Assembly (NCBI RefSeq): GCF_032854445.1 | Contig: NC_088295.1 | Location: 11,087,385-11,151,384, forward strand | Length of the DNA stretch: 64,000 nucleotides | Reading direction: 5' to 3' | From: Liolophura sinensis | Taxonomy: Eukaryota > Mollusca > Polyplacophora > Chitonida > Chitonidae | Part shown: in pieces, positions 1 to 13,429 of the stretch | How the letters are laid out: the number at the start of each line of letters is the position of its first letter | How positions within the stretch are numbered: the first letter of the stretch is position 1 | The notes under the pieces: generated by a model | Database searches by the model: none | Told to the model about the DNA's origin: nothing | The model's input: only the letters and a program-made list of their open reading frames with translations | Program-made: the position numbers and the translations under genes

Positions 1-1326
1 TCAAAAATAAAATGGCCGTCTACAGTTCACTACTGCACTGCTTTACCTTGGAGCTAAAAATGGGGGAGTAAATTGCTGGGTTCACATTCTTAAAGGACTG
101 CTAACTTAGCAAGCAACTAGACCTTAGCAAACTACTAAATGCCCACTTATACCAGTTATATACGTTTTGCCATGTTTTCTGTGGGTTTATTTTGGGTTGT
201 CAGCTAGTGATTTAGAGTCACACGAGATCAACTCTAACCTTAGCAGCTATCGTAGTAGGCAAATAAGCTTAGCACAGTTTTATGAATATCAGTTAACTTC
301 CAGTTAGGCTTGGCTTTCAACTGAAGGCCAATTTAGCATACAACTTGGCGCAGCCTTAAAATCAGTCCTCTTAAGCAGGCACACCTAGGGGAGCAATCAT
401 GGTTTTTCAAATCAAAGGCGCTGAACTATCACCTACGTGCACTTTCAATGATACCCTTTAACTTTTAAAATAAACTTCTAAGTAGTTGTATTTTATTGTA
501 TTAGTAACCATATACCAGTGGTAATCTGTCATTGCCCAGGAGCAACCTATCCAAGTTACAAGAGAGCCAGTGCATGTACACAGCATTACAAACATTAACA
601 GGTCTCCTAGTTTTTGTCCTATTTTTTCCTTTGGAAGCTGAAGCTTTCGAAAATAGTGCATGATAAAATACTGAGAATTAGCCCAACATTCCGATGGGCT
701 AGAGAACAAAAGAGAATGTGGTAGAGCAGTCTATAAAGTGAAAAGAAAGTTTTCTTTATTATTTTTGATAACTTCCTATTTCTGACATTTATGAATAATC
801 TGCTCTAATTGAGATTAGGGGTGCTTTATATGGTTAATCAAGTTGCTTCTTTACAAATTGGCCACACTTCTGCCTACACGGTATCGTGACCACCATCACA
901 AAATCTTCTTTCTTAGACCGTGAACACTCCCCTAAGTAGCAATTCTTCAGGCTATTTAGTGTCACAACAAAAAACTTGTCTGTCCTGAAAGAGGCCAATG
1001 AGGTAGAAATAAAAGGCACAGTAAATATTTGTTTTTTTTACAAATTTTACAGTAAGAAACCATCTAGTCCAAGAAATTCTGATCATCATCAATCAAGTCT
1101 GTGTGAAATCAAGTGGATAGCCATCTAACAAGATTAGGGAATTGTCTTCCATATTCTCCTGCTGGAAATATCACACTACATACACTGATGCCATCAAAAG
1201 TGGGAAATACATAAGAAGCAGTACGTACTGTGTGAAAACCTACCCACAGCAAAGTGGACTGCTCCAAAGAATGATAGTACAAATGTTGTCACATACTCAG
1301 TGATGAGTGACTTGTGGGACATACCA
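1..1326. other. No recognised feature
   Basis: AT-rich sequence with short open frames only (for example 458-709 and 834-1,019 on the minus strand). None carries a family signature. Confidence 0.5.
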
Positions 1327-1453
1327 GGGGCTGGTTTCATGCAGTTCACTAAGCTAAGTATGCTCCTAACATGACAACCTATGTAGTAGAGATGTGAGGT
1401 GCACTTAGCTAAGGTGCTACTTAACACTAAGTATGCTTCATGAAACTGAACCC
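1327..1453. mobile_element. MITE-like foldback element, 127 bp
   Basis: The left end is GGGGCTGGTTTCATG and the right end reversed is GGGTTCAGTTTCATG. Inside, CTTAGC/CTTAGTG stretches pair again. No coding frame depends on it. The flanks show no clear duplication. Confidence 0.55.
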
Positions 1454-2389
1454 GTCTCTCAACAGCACTAGGGTTTGTGACCACTTTCAGAAACATTGTC
1501 AAAAAACATCAAAGCGATGTCAACATAATATCTGGTAATTGATGAACTTCCACTCTGGAGACATAAAGTCTGTATGAACAGATACCTGGTGAACGTGTAC
1601 ATGTACAGTTCCGGCATCGTGTTGTGAGTTGAAGCCAGGACTTACGTCCAAAAAAAAGGGTCACTGGGAACCGAATCTCACTGTGACGTTTCATTTCTTC
1701 TGATCAAACATCATGGAAAACTTGGAACGGACAAAGCATCCACTAACACTGTGTGCCTGTACGATCAGTTGCCAGAACACAGGAAACCAATTTTGATCAA
1801 TTGCAGTCGTAACGAGAGGGCACATGTGAGGTCATTCAAAACTAGGCCATCAAAGGTAATTCAAAATGTGACTTCATTTAGGCTATGGCGACGGAAATTA
1901 CCGATGGCAAAAGTGTTCTGGAGCCAATCTCAAAGTTGACAAAAGCACTAAAAACCAACCCTTTAAATTTAAACAAATCAACCTTTCAGTCTACTCACTT
2001 TAAAAAGCTTATACCAAACTTTTATTTTTTGATGTAATTTCTAGGATTAGGACTTTAAGGTGGAGTACAAAACTTTTTTTGCTTGATAACCAACCTACTG
2101 CGATAAATTGAAGTATTAAGGTCTATTTTACCCAATATAAGGTGGTAGTAGAAATCTTTTTGCAAATTAAACAATTTATGGCATATCCACATAGTACCTG
2201 GGCTATTTGGCCTTTTCATACACTTTATACGTAGCGAAACCAATCCTCCCCTACATGATAAGGCAATTAATGCATTACCAAGGCTATCATTGTTTTTGCC
2301 TGTGCAAACACAACATTGATTTAGGCAACACTCACTTTACATCATCTTCTGTGATTTACTATGCCCAAAAGCCACGACGATGCTTTACA
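1454..2389. other. No recognised feature
   Basis: Short frames on both strands without family signatures. I could not extend the inverted-arm homology into this stretch. Confidence 0.45.
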
Positions 2390-3990
2390 AATACTTCGAT
2401 TAAATCATCGATACGAATTTTATAAAGTTCTACTGATTTTCTTTTACAACATAATGTACCATTTTGAATTTTATCCTCATAAAATATCACTGCCGTGTTA
2501 CACCAGAAACTGTGTTTTAGAAATAAAATTTAGGTTGAATCCTCCATTTCATTGTGCCTTAACTGGCGATGGTTTTCCTTGGGCTGAAAGTTGTTTTTAT
2601 GTAATCCGCTTTACTTTTGCATGACGGTCATTTAAAGTATTCAATATTTTTGGTATTGTACACCAACAACTCCTTACCTGGGGCAAATTTGAATTAATAG
2701 CCTGTAATCTAATGTCTAACTTTTAAACACTGACACTTTAACACCACTGTAAAGACAAAATACAAAAATACATAAATAGCTTGTTCACATGCAAAAGGGT
2801 CATTCATATTCGTTTTTATGATATCAGTAATAATCGATCTTCACCAACCATAAATTAGTTAGGACTCTGCTAATTTTCCCAGAGTAGACGATTCCACCAT
2901 TAGCCTATCGGTGAGATCATCTATAAGATAAGGAGTATTGACCTCTGCATTCTATCGTTTCAATGCTGACTGTGTGTCCACACCGACCTAGTCTCATCTT
3001 TATAGGTGTAATGATTTGTACTGGTCAGTGTTCAAATTTCTAGTAGATTAGACTTTGATTTTCTAGAGTCGGAGTAGTCGCTTATCTTCATGTAATGTAC
3101 ATGAGTACCTCGACATCTGCGTGTAATTTCCCATATATTCTTATTTCATGATTCTGGAAGGACGTTGAAATGCTATATTACATGTACTTTAATTCTCAGA
3201 TCTTTAGTCTGTATTTCTAGAATTTACTTGCAGTTTTCTGTTATTACATCGCGTTAAATAAGCGGTAAAGCCTAAACCAGCTCTCATGTATTTAGTATAG
3301 TAACAGTTTCCCCCTCTACAAGTCCCATGGGCCTGCGTTAACCAAAGATTAAGACGTTTGTAATCCAACAAAGTAAACTGAATCAGCCAGGCGTGTATTA
3401 TATGATCGCCTCTCTGAAAATACTGTCATATCCTGATTCTCGTATATCAGGTAAAATACAACTGGGAATACATCTCACATGGTCAAGATGTTCATAATGC
3501 GAGATGAAACTGGACACTGGCCAAAGCGTCAGCCCAATACCTCATATACATTTATTACCGGTTATTTTTGGTTAACCAAACGTTAGTCCTTGCCACTTAT
3601 AATGTTACAAACTATAGGACCCAGTACGACAGCCAGTCCCAGGTGTTTGCTCCGACATCGGTAAATGATGGCCGTAGCTGGCAGATTCCTTGGCCTACTG
3701 CCGGAATTGTGGGGCTGAAAACAAATGATTTGCCAGAATGTTTGCTTCCTTTACATAAATCATGTCACATTTTTCCTGTAAAATATTTGTCATTGTTGAC
3801 GATGTAGCGTTAAATATTTCTGTTCAATGTGACTAAGATGAAAAATCAAAAGTGTGATGACCAAGTATCTCTAAAATTGTTCTCAACTGCTGTTCGTGAA
3901 ATTTATTTACATGAAAATGATTTGGATACCGTAACAAAACTCCAAACAAACGCATATCTGTTGTACATACGATCAGCAGAAAAATGAAAC
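2390..3990 (-). repeat. Inverted third copy of the 30-35 kb repeat
   Basis: The reverse complement matches unit 1 (30,380-31,170) and unit 2 (34,440-34,640, 34,740-34,930, 35,230-35,290) in the same order, including 'atataatacacgcctgg' and 'taagaatatatggga'. The segment equivalent to about 33,970-34,430 appears to be missing. It is part of the left inverted arm. Confidence 0.75.
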
Positions 3991-4084
3991 TGCTTAGCTG
4001 ATAAAAAGTAACAAATGTGTTTTTATTTCAGTGGTCCAGATTCACTTGAATTCACTTTGATACACAATCTTTGATACACCGGCA

Positions 4085-4179
4085 AAACCCACGACCATCC
4101 GCAGATTGCTGCCAAACCTTTCCACGTACGGTCGGAGAGCAAGCCAACATGAGCTGCACGAACTCAACCAACTGAGCCC
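4085..4179 (-). mobile_element. SINE (family 1) fragment, 5' part
   Basis: It runs from 'aacccacgaccatccgcag' through 'ggagagcaagccaacatga' to 'aaccaactgagccc'. The 3' tail is missing and part of the tRNA region is deleted. Confidence 0.75.
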
Positions 4180-6068
4180 TATGAAATATAAGCCAGAGCC
4201 TTCTTTACGTGGTCCCGTCCATTAGTCTGGGGATGTCACACAGAGAAGAACCGTGGAGACTCATGTTACAGTGCATGTGTGCCATGTCGACGTTGTTAGA
4301 GTATAATTTATATCGTAACCTATAAATAGATTTCAGTACAAAGACATTCTAAGAAAGGAGCAAGTGCTCCCAATACAAAACAAAAACTCCCAGTACCGCA
4401 TGTACCATAAAAAACTTGAGATGAAAAAATCCCCACAAATTTTTGTTGATTCCACTGATTTTGTACTGTGCCATGTCGCAATGAAGTACTTGGTGATACA
4501 TCTACTGTTATACTGTTCAGTGTTATAAACCATTTCAAAATGATGTCCACCTTAGATGGTAGATAACTGACACTGTGTTATTAAGGTTTTTTGAGAGTCT
4601 TGTGTTGATGTGTGACGAAAACAGTCTGTAAAACAATCGTATCGTTGTGTGAAGTAATCTAACAAATGCCAACTGATGTGTTTGAAGATTCATTATGAAT
4701 GACTTCATGTGATATTATTATCACGTGATTTACGTCAACTCTGTTAGTTTATGTACAACTGTCGTGAGCACGGGAAATTTGCTTCTGACAATATTGCCTG
4801 TTTCAGGGTAATGACCACAATGAGTTCATTATACTACGCCAAACGTTATCTTTAAAATAAATTATTGTCCACGAAATTCCTAAATCTGAAAATGAATGAG
4901 CTTTTCAACACTGAAAATATTGCATTTTAACCACTATATTTTTTGTGCCAGGACTTGTACTTGAACAGAGAGTAACTGAGATTTATAACATGTAAGCACA
5001 ATACATGCTGCAGATTCATGTCCTGCGAAAAAGAGTTAATGGTTTAATAGTGCTAATGATGTTCCATAGTAAGACTCAACACGCACAAGTCTCGCAAACG
5101 TTTATAGGATGGAAGCAAACATTACCTTTCCAATCAGAAAAAAACAGCGTATGAATAAATATAATTTCCTCAAATCCTCTACGTAATCCACCAAAGTAAA
5201 AACCTGTTAGCCAGTCACAAATTGGAGAAGATCATATTTCATGACAGACTCTGCAATAAATGATCTTTTCAAACTTAAACCTGTGTCAGTTGTAAAGTAC
5301 ACGAGTGAATTCTGCAATATCCGGGTCTTGCTAACACGCGTGGATTGAAATCATTGTGCACAATCTGTGGGGTTATGGCGATAAATGTCTCAGTTGGTCA
5401 TATACTTTGTAAAAAAAAGTATACATGCATTTCATTGGAATCTCACACTGGGATTATTTTTCCTTGCGTTAAAGTTTTTGCAGTGAAGCCATAATTTATA
5501 CGCAACCCAAGATGATGGAGTATGACGATGGGGGCCCAATCACAGTTACAACTATATGTACCATTATGGCCACATGATTATAACAGTATCATTACATTAC
5601 TAATCAATTTAATTGACGATTTGACGATTTTTTTTGCTTAAGGTCAGCATTTGTGTCTGACATCAAAGAACATGGCCATGAGCTACTGATTAGTCTGCAC
5701 ATTTCACCCTGTATGACCACTGATGTCAAGGTCGCACAGATTTCAGGAAAAAGCACATTAACATGTTTTTCGGATTCTGTTGAAAAATAAACGATGTGCC
5801 TCTAATCTCATACGATGGAACCGTGAGGCCTGACAGATAGCCTTGTAAAGTTATTTGAATTGATTAACTTTACATTACAACGTGAGAAATTTTTCAATAC
5901 AAACATTCACATAACAATAGAAATTTATTTATAGCAGCTACAAATGTATAAAGATCCTGGAAGTCATTATTTTTCTCAAAGTACCCTAGATTTTTCTCCA
6001 TGAAAAACTCAATTAAACGGTAAAAGACACACTCGATCTGGGCATAATCTTCTGAAGTAAACCCTTAT
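4180..6068. other. Arm sequence without genes
   Basis: 5,440-5,760 matches the reverse complement of about 28,990-29,230. For the rest I see no gene or named repeat. Confidence 0.5.
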
Positions 6069-6185
6069 CAATACAGTAACCTATGGTTACAAAGATAAGC
6101 AATACAGTAACCTATTGTTACAAAGATAATTAATACAATAACCTGTGGTTACAAAGATAATTACTACAGTAACCTATCGTTAATT
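6069..6185 (+). repeat. 31-bp tandem repeat, four copies
   Basis: '(c/t)a(a/c)taca(g/a)taacct' starts at 6,069, 6,100, 6,131 and 6,162, each followed by 'gttacaaagataa' (lost in the last). Confidence 0.9.
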
Positions 6186-6614
6186 AATCTTAAATATTCC
6201 ATGATTTCAAGACAATTTAAAAATTTGAAAGCAGCAAGTGACATACTCCACTTTCATTCCTCTGTTCAAACAGATGTGCATATCAGCACGACACACTGTC
6301 TTAAAGTAGATTCCCAGCGCTGGGCCTTCCAAACTGCAGATGCAGTCCCCTGAATTCATTCCGGGCTTCTCAATGTGAATAACACTGCCAACAGCAAACA
6401 ATCGCTATACTTTAACAGATAATTTCAACATTATTCCATACCCAAATGTTGCTTTCGACCGCAGTAACACAACGCAGGACAATGTAAACTTACATACATG
6501 ACCTAAAATGGCAGAGATTTAAAAAAAAATATGGGCCAGATCTGGTCCAAAACGCCCTTTCGTATGAGACTTAATTCAGCTATGCCTACTAAATAAAAGG
6601 CCGAAGGACGAGCT

Positions 6615-6668
6615 TTATAACATCTCACCCCCACCACCCCCCCCCCCCCCAAAAAAAAAAAAACACAA
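6615..6668. repeat. Poly-C / poly-A tract
   Basis: A C-run of about 14 followed immediately by an A-run of about 14. A low-complexity tract; lengths may be affected by sequencing error. Confidence 0.7.
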
Positions 6669-6699
6669 AAGAGATTTTCCCATAATGCAGAAGTTGTTT

Positions 6700-6890
6700 A
6701 GCTACTTGCTTGTTTGAGTGCTTGGTGTTTAACGTCGTACTCAATTACTTGCTGTAGAGAGGACCTAACCTTTGCCCTACAACAGCCCCGAGCTCGTTCA
6801 CACCTCGCCTGCAGGCTGCTATGCGCGAGAGGCACGCCACAGCATTTCGTACCTTGAAGCCCGTAACGGGAACCCAGGCAAATTTTAAAT
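6700..6890 (-). mobile_element. SINE (family 2-like) remnant
   Basis: The minus strand ends with 'gagtacgacgttaaacacca', matching the family 2 3' end. The upstream part is diverged. The boundary near 6,890 is approximate. Confidence 0.5.
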
Positions 6891-9489
6891 TGGCATGTCT
6901 ATGTGTTGCCAATCGTCGTTTCAATTCAATATAATTCATGTCTCATTTATTTTTGCCGGTGATAGTTTTTCAAAACCAAAAAGCTTAGCTCGATTGTTAG
7001 TTTCACCGGCGTTGGGTGATATACTCTTGTCGTCAGTGCAACTCACAATCGGCTGGCCCGACTACATGGATTATCGTGTCTCAGCCGGTGTCGCTTAACT
7101 TGGCCATGCAAATTTATAGTCTGTTAACTGCAAAACCGTGCCAAATTCGTGTCAGACAAACCAGACGGGAGCGCATTTCTGTCATCCACGTGGCCGATCT
7201 GTAAGCGAAAACCGGCCATCGTACCGCCCAGTCGCTATTCTCTACACGCTTTTCCGGGATATTATACAACTCCGTCGACTATCTTTCAAAATATTTGTTG
7301 TGAAGCTGTTTTGCTTATATTATTTTCAGGGTGCTAATTAAGATGTGTACGCGTAGGGGTAATTATTGATTAATTCACACGATAGCTTCTCGAAAAGCAC
7401 ACTGTGGGCTGGCCTAATGCATGGACTTGACTATGTAGGGCTTTTCAATACATAATCCCGACAAGTATTGACGGCATGACGTCAAGGGACAGGGCTGCGT
7501 GGTCGACAAGATGGGTGGGAGGGTCCCACTTTAATGGCTTTCTTTAAATAGAACTAGCGAAAATAATATGTTTTTAATATGCAGTTTACAGACTAACATA
7601 GCACAAATATTGTCTGTAGGGAACACTTAGTGTGAACATAAAGTCGTTGGGGTTCTCCTTTAAGACTATGTGGTGACGTGCTTTGCTCTCGCTCCATGTT
7701 CTGCGTATCTAAGTAGTGATAAGCTTCAGATCAAGCTAAGCTTCATATTAAGCTAATGACAATTAAACTCAAACTAAACGGCGTCTTTGATAAACTTAAG
7801 CAGGCTGAATATGTAATTAGGATGTAGCTATCAGTAAATGAGCATTTCAGGTGAAACACATTTATGACCATGTCTGAGGACCGTATTCGATCAAAACTCA
7901 TCCTGATTTCTTACCGTCAGCTGTTCAGAAATATGTCATGAAAGCATGTTTATTCGCTGATGATATTGTAAGAATATTAGGGCCTGCGCAAGAAGGCATT
8001 TTTCCTCCGTAATGCTGCAGTGCTTGTGTATGACCTAGGTGTTTTATGAGCACATATACACCAAACATGTGACGTACAGCAGGAGAGAAAAAATGGGCTT
8101 CCGTACATAGCTTCAGGCCGCTTGCTGAAGGCGGGAAGTGGCCCCACGAGTGCTTTATTCAAAACTATGGCACATTTTTTTTTACGGAAATCGATCATTT
8201 CCCACAACTTTAAACGGCTGCGCTTGTGAATCTTTAATTCTGTTATATTTACTGTTTAAACATCAGGCTACAGCCTAAAACCTCTAAAGAAAATTGTTGA
8301 TTCCAAATACTTTTTGCAGTGATAGTTTTAACCTCAGCAAACAAAAGAAACAAAACGTGCCTGTTTCGATCTTTCAGAGTCTGAATGTTCAAATACATGC
8401 AGCCAACATTCATTTTTCTCGATTTCGGGAAATAATATAGATTTTAATTTACGAAATTAATATAGAATGCTTCCGATTTAACGTTAAGATCACTGACTCG
8501 TTTTATTTATCATGTACATTCACGTAAGGCATATAAAATAGAAAAAAGTACACAGTAACCTATAAAGATATTTTACTTTTTTAAAGATTATTCAGAAATG
8601 ATTTTTTTCTGGTAATATGATTTAGTTTTCGAAATTTCTAAATAATCAAACTTTAGAAATACATCTGTTATATCCAACACATAATATTGCATAAGATGCC
8701 TGTGTGCACTCAAAATGCATACGCTACAGCAGGCGCGAGATAATATTGTGAATCGTAGTAAGCTATAACCTGTATGCCATGCTATAATACTTGTAATAGC
8801 CAAACAAACTGAGTATAGCGGTAGAATAAATATGTATTTGCTCGACGAAAAGGATTCGATATTAATATTAGAGACATCAGAGACAGTCATTTTTGGTGAT
8901 ATTGTTTTGAAAACTTATGAGTGGAAAGCTGTTCAACATAAGTGACAGAGTGGAAAACGTTTTGGTGATAAGTTTTTAGATGGAAAACAAGGTCACACTA
9001 GATGAATTCCCGTCAACAAATACTTACCATCATATTTGTTAGACTGTCGGATAGGTTTTGTAAGTTAATTAAGACGACTGCGCTTTTGCCCGCCGGGGAA
9101 ACACGTGTTCTCTAAATAAATACCAATTAAGTTTTTCTTATTTTCTATTCATAGTCTTGTCCACTTTTGTGAACACTGCAGTTTCACTACTTACGGTGTT
9201 CAGTTATACTTATACCCAAGTTGTAATAACTATAATGAGATTTGGTGATTATGAATCGAGCTACCATGAATGTTTAAGTGTACATAAATACAGGGAAGCC
9301 TTGATCGAATAGACTTAAGCAAAACCCAGTTTAATGACCGCTGTTCAAACTTTTGAATCAACCGCTACGCGGATTTATACTATATGCACAGCGGTTTATA
9401 CTCCAATAAACCTAAAAAATATTACAATCAGTCCTTAAGTAAAACTGTCTCACCTGGTCATACTTAATCAGGTTAACCGGGTAATGTAC
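6891..9489. other. No recognised feature
   Basis: Only short frames (longest about 100 residues, 8,588-8,890 minus, with no signature). 'gtgaacataaagtc' at 7,633 resembles the end of the TTAA element at 54,401-55,287. Confidence 0.45.
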
Positions 9490-10179
9490 AAGAGTAACAA
9501 TCATCACTGTCCTTAGGTTTTAGGTTAGATACAAGTTGGTGTAATGACAATATAGTGGTCATTATTTACACCACATAAAGAGTATATACATGTATACGTG
9601 TGTTGCTCTACAACGTATAACTGTATAATCTGTATTAACTGTATAACTGCAGTATTTAAGGGGCAATTTTCAAATGTTCATCAGAGCTATGTTTGAAACT
9701 GGCAGGAAGACTGTGTTAAAATATGTATGTTACATATGCAAGAAGGTATGCATCAGAATTTATTAGGCGTAGAGTAAATTGCTAAATGGGGGAATTTAGT
9801 TCTTACTCACGAGTGGTCATCGGATACCCACCCCGATGACTTCACAAAATCAAAGGCATCGCCAAACCACAGGCTCGTAAAGCCCTCACTCAATGGCTGT
9901 CCTGTACTTGGCAGTATTACGTACCCCACTAGATTCGTGTTACGAGTCATTAATGACGATAGTATAAATGACGCTCAGTAAGGCGTGAAACCTTAGTACT
10001 TTTGCTGATGTACGTCACCAGACCTTCGAATATAGACTGGTGACCTACTAACTCTCTCCTTTATCGACGGCAGACGTGTCTACCCTATGGAATGTGGCTT
10101 CTTCATAGGTAGAAATCTTAGACAAAGCTAACAATTTAACTCAGAAAATCCAGGAAAATTTGTGTCAAATTATAATGGG

Positions 10180-10903
10180 TGTTATGTGCACGACTGCCGT
10201 CAGCTTCTAGATTTAGCTTGCCACTGATTACATATGCTGAGTTCAGAGCCTGCTGTCTGCCTCTGCCTTAGAGTGTTCCAGAATACCCTCAGTTCGGTGC
10301 CTGTTTGTTTACAACAAGTGTTCAAGAAAATTTCACCAGTCTATATAAGACCTATGAAAGCAGGTCAAAGGGAGGAGAAAGGAGAATTATTGAGGGTTTT
10401 GGATGCTTTCGCTGTGTATTACTTTAGTAGGCCTTTGTGCTGAATATTGGTGTCTATAGCCTCTGGCTTTGTTATATCCTATCTCCACCGAGCACTTTTT
10501 CAGTCTGAACTTGTATATTTAGTTTGTGCGCTTGTGTACACAGTGCTTATTAGCACACAGACCCTGTCTGTGGAATTTTGTGTATATTTCGTCATGCACT
10601 CAGTTATACTGTGGATTTTCCCTCTAATTTGTGCATTTATGCCTGTATGGTTTTCAGCCTTGTGGAATATATGACACCGTTGTACATGTAAGTACTTTAG
10701 TATTTGTATAGATACTGCTATCCTCTCTTGTTAAGCTTAAGTACTTTAGTATTTGTAAAAGTCTTGTAATCTGTTCTTGTTAAACCTAATAAATTGTTGT
10801 AAAATAAATTCTGCTGGTTTTGGTTTCTTTTCATGTGCGGCTAAACTGTTGTGTATTTCGAACAAGCCATCTCTTTATAATACAGACAGTTTGGGTGGTA
10901 ACA
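10180..10903 (+). mobile_element. Solo LTR of a retrotransposon
   Basis: A 724-bp insertion in copy A, bounded by TGTTA (10,180) and TAACA (ending 10,903), the usual inverted LTR termini. The flanks 'tggg' and 'cggg' suggest a 4-5 bp target duplication with one change. The homologous site in copy C (near 59,537-59,550) lacks the insertion. Inside are a TATA-like 'ctatataagacc' near 10,341, a direct repeat of about 49 bp at 10,691-10,790, and AATAAA signals near 10,788-10,806. These fit a U3-R-U5 layout. No internal retroelement genes follow, so it is a solo LTR. The superfamily is not determinable. Small frames at 10,234-10,674 lie inside it and are not genes. Confidence 0.65.
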
Positions 10904-11280
10904 CGGGTCAGATATCACGGTTTCTTTGCTTGAGGATTATTGTCGCTGTCAACGTTACTTCTATAACCCAATAAACAGTGTGCATCAAGTCTGTGTAAGT
11001 TATCCAGTCTATCACGTAGCCTTACTTCATTATAGCAGAGACATTGCAATGACCAGTGCCATGTGAAATTATGCTTACAAAATTTGGTGAAAGAGGTTTT
11101 TTGTTTGAAATACTTAAACACTTCCCAGATATCGTGACACGCACTCGACCTGTCACCTTTATATGAGCACTAAGAGAGTGAGAAGCAGTAGCGAGATAAT
11201 CAGCTTTAAAACACATGTTATGGCAAGACGTTATGGGAATTGATGAGCTGGGCTCTGGGTGAAAAGTTTATATTGTTTGC

Positions 11281-11376
11281 TAACTTGTTCCTACTGTGTT
11301 GAATTATTTTTACTATGCTGAATTGTTCTTTCTGTGCTGAATTGTTCTTACTGTGCTGAATTGTTCTTACTGCGCT
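11281..11376 (+). repeat. 19-bp tandem repeat, about five copies
   Basis: The unit 'ctgtgctgaattgttctta' recurs, with divergence at the left end. It lies in copy A. Confidence 0.85.
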
Positions 11377-12069
11377 GGAAATCACTGAATCCTTTTCTCT
11401 GATCTCCAGTTTCTATTCTGATGTCGAGGGCAATAGGCGAATAACCAGACGCCTCACGACCCTATAACCTGCGTAACGGGAGACAGTCAGCTGTCATGCA
11501 GCATTTTTAGAGCAAATGAAGGAAATATAATCTGTGTGACAGCGGGGAAATGAAAGTTAAACCAAGCAAAGAGAGCCGGTGCATATTATACTCTCAGAGA
11601 AGATATGTGATGAAGCTTAACCAAGGATGAATTCAATCTGGCCGTCCAGCGTGCGAGAGGCCATGTCATCTCTCGGGAGATTGCTTAACTACAGATATTG
11701 ACGCTGACCTGAATGGATGGCTATCCTCTCCTCTCCAGGTTGTTGGTACATCGAGTGTTATCACAAGTGTACTGACCACTGTCACCCACTGAACCGTTAC
11801 CAGTGTCTGTACAACAGTGAAGGGAAGTGATAAGCCAAAACTGATAGGGAGAAGCATATAGAATGTCAATCAAATTACACTTAACCCCAGATTACCAATT
11901 TACCTCAGTTTTTGTTCTAGCTGTAAAATGCAGTGATGTTAATTACACGTTATTACAGGTCACTGGACACTCTTGTAGGAGTAGCTGTCATTTACATGCA
12001 GGTCAGACTAGTATCGAAGTTTCAATCATTTTCTTAAATGTAAAAACAAGCCTTCACTCACTCATGTAC

Positions 12070-12238
12070 TGAAGCCTTGGTGTTGCCTTCAACAGTTAGG
12101 TCACAGGATCAAATCCAGCTCTCGCTAGTTTAACTGCGGTTTTAAGTCAGGAGATATGTAAGTAACATCGTAACGCCCGAGGTCTAGGTATCGCCCTCCC
12201 CGATGGAACAGACCATGGTTCAGTAAACCAATAAATTA
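12070..12238 (+). mobile_element. Older SINE-like element shared by the 6-kb copies
   Basis: 'ggtcacaggatcaaatccag' resembles a B box, and the 3' end 'gttcagtaaaccaataaatt' a SINE tail. Copy B (26,290-26,345, minus strand) shares the 'gatcaaatcc...ctctcgct' segment, and C may retain a trace near 58,305, so it may predate the triplication. Confidence 0.4.
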
Positions 12239-12431
12239 AACTTAAGATGCACAATACATATATGTGTATACACTAGAGAACTTATTTTTCTGTTTTAAAT
12301 CAGATATGAATTCAGTAAAACATTTTCTCTTCGTATTTGGTAGACTCAGTGAAATATGAGTAATCCACTGAAAAAATAATGGAGAAAAGCTCCATCTAAA
12401 CCTAATAAATTAACAACTCAGGTGAAAATTA

Positions 12432-12654
12432 TTCCACAAGACTATTGCGATGAAAAATCAACTGACACCTTAGAACCTTACCAAGCTAACGTATATCAAA
12501 CGATATTAAGAGGAAAGTGATCACATAAACCAGCTCTTCGTGAGATGGAGCCCAGGGATACCCTTTGATATGTCCACAAATGGTAAATTTACTGTCCCAT
12601 TCAACATGCAGGATATCGAGCTTTATGTCAACTGTGGAGAATTATAGAAATAAA
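12432..12654 (+). pseudogene. Degenerate copy of the exon-like block (copy A)
   Basis: This is the plus-strand homologue of the C block. The 3' half reads INQLFVRWSPGIPFDM then STNGKFTVPFNMQDIELYVN and CGEL before a stop. About 11 bases are missing relative to C just upstream (after the VYQ-like segment), which shifts the frame. The block near 12,340-12,380 upstream also matches C, so homology extends beyond the putative exon. Pseudogene status is inferred from the frameshift. Parent family unknown. Confidence 0.4.
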
Positions 12655-12818
12655 TCAGTCGTGATTTGTTTTGTTGATGTTTGATTTTCTTTCCGCATGT
12701 ACACAGGCGTGCGTGGTGAAATAATCAACATGAAATACGTACATGCTCTGAACATCTGTTTTACGAGTAAGTATATGTTCTCTTTAGATTTATACGGTGT
12801 ACATCAAACTCTTCTAGA

Positions 12819-12930
12819 TGTATGATGAATCTAGGCTGGCGTCATAATTTTCTTTCATTTTTGTGGTTTTCAGATGTATGCTAATGTATTGAATTTAGGC
12901 TGATGTAATAATTTTCTTTCATTTTTGTCT
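12819..12930 (+). repeat. Short direct duplication, two copies
   Basis: 'gatgtatg...ttgaat(c/t)taggctg' followed by 'aattttctttcatttttgt' appears twice in a row, within copy A. Confidence 0.75.
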
Positions 12931-13097
12931 CATCTTCGTCAAAGACGATTTACAATTAAAAAAAATTGTAAAATTTCGTTAATCGTTAAAAAAAAAAAGA
13001 ATAACCCAGCAGTATTTTTAAACTGACGAAGAGTAGGAAATGTTATGTATTTTTGTATGGCAGCAGTATAACAGTTATGTCGTGTTATTTGAGCGCA

Positions 13098-13247
13098 ATT
13101 TATTTATTTACTTATTTATTTGATTGGTATTTACGCCGTACTGAAGAATACTTCACTTATACGACAGTGGCCAGCATTATGGTGAGAGGAAACCGCGCAG
13201 AGTCCGGGGGAAATCCATGACCATTCGCAGGTTGCTGAAGACCTTTG
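13098..13247 (-). mobile_element. 5'-truncated SINE (family 1) in copy A
   Basis: The tail and 3' core ('tttgattggtatttacgccg') run to 'ggttgctgaagacctttgag'. The head is missing. Substitutions are frequent. Confidence 0.85.
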
Positions 13248-13429
13248 AGTGCCATGAATACATATGTATACCAGCAATGTCACATCTACGTAATTTTATA
13301 TGTCTATGTGGTGCAAAGGCATAGATATAGTATTTTTAATTCTAGAAGTTTCGTGTAAATGCAGGTATGTGTGTCCGCCATAATTTGAGTTGTATTGTGT
13401 TTTTTTCTTGAGTATATTTGGCTGGATTG

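Noticed and set aside
10234-10674. Two hydrophobic frames that look like membrane segments
   Set aside because: They lie inside the solo LTR and are T-rich rather than protein-like.
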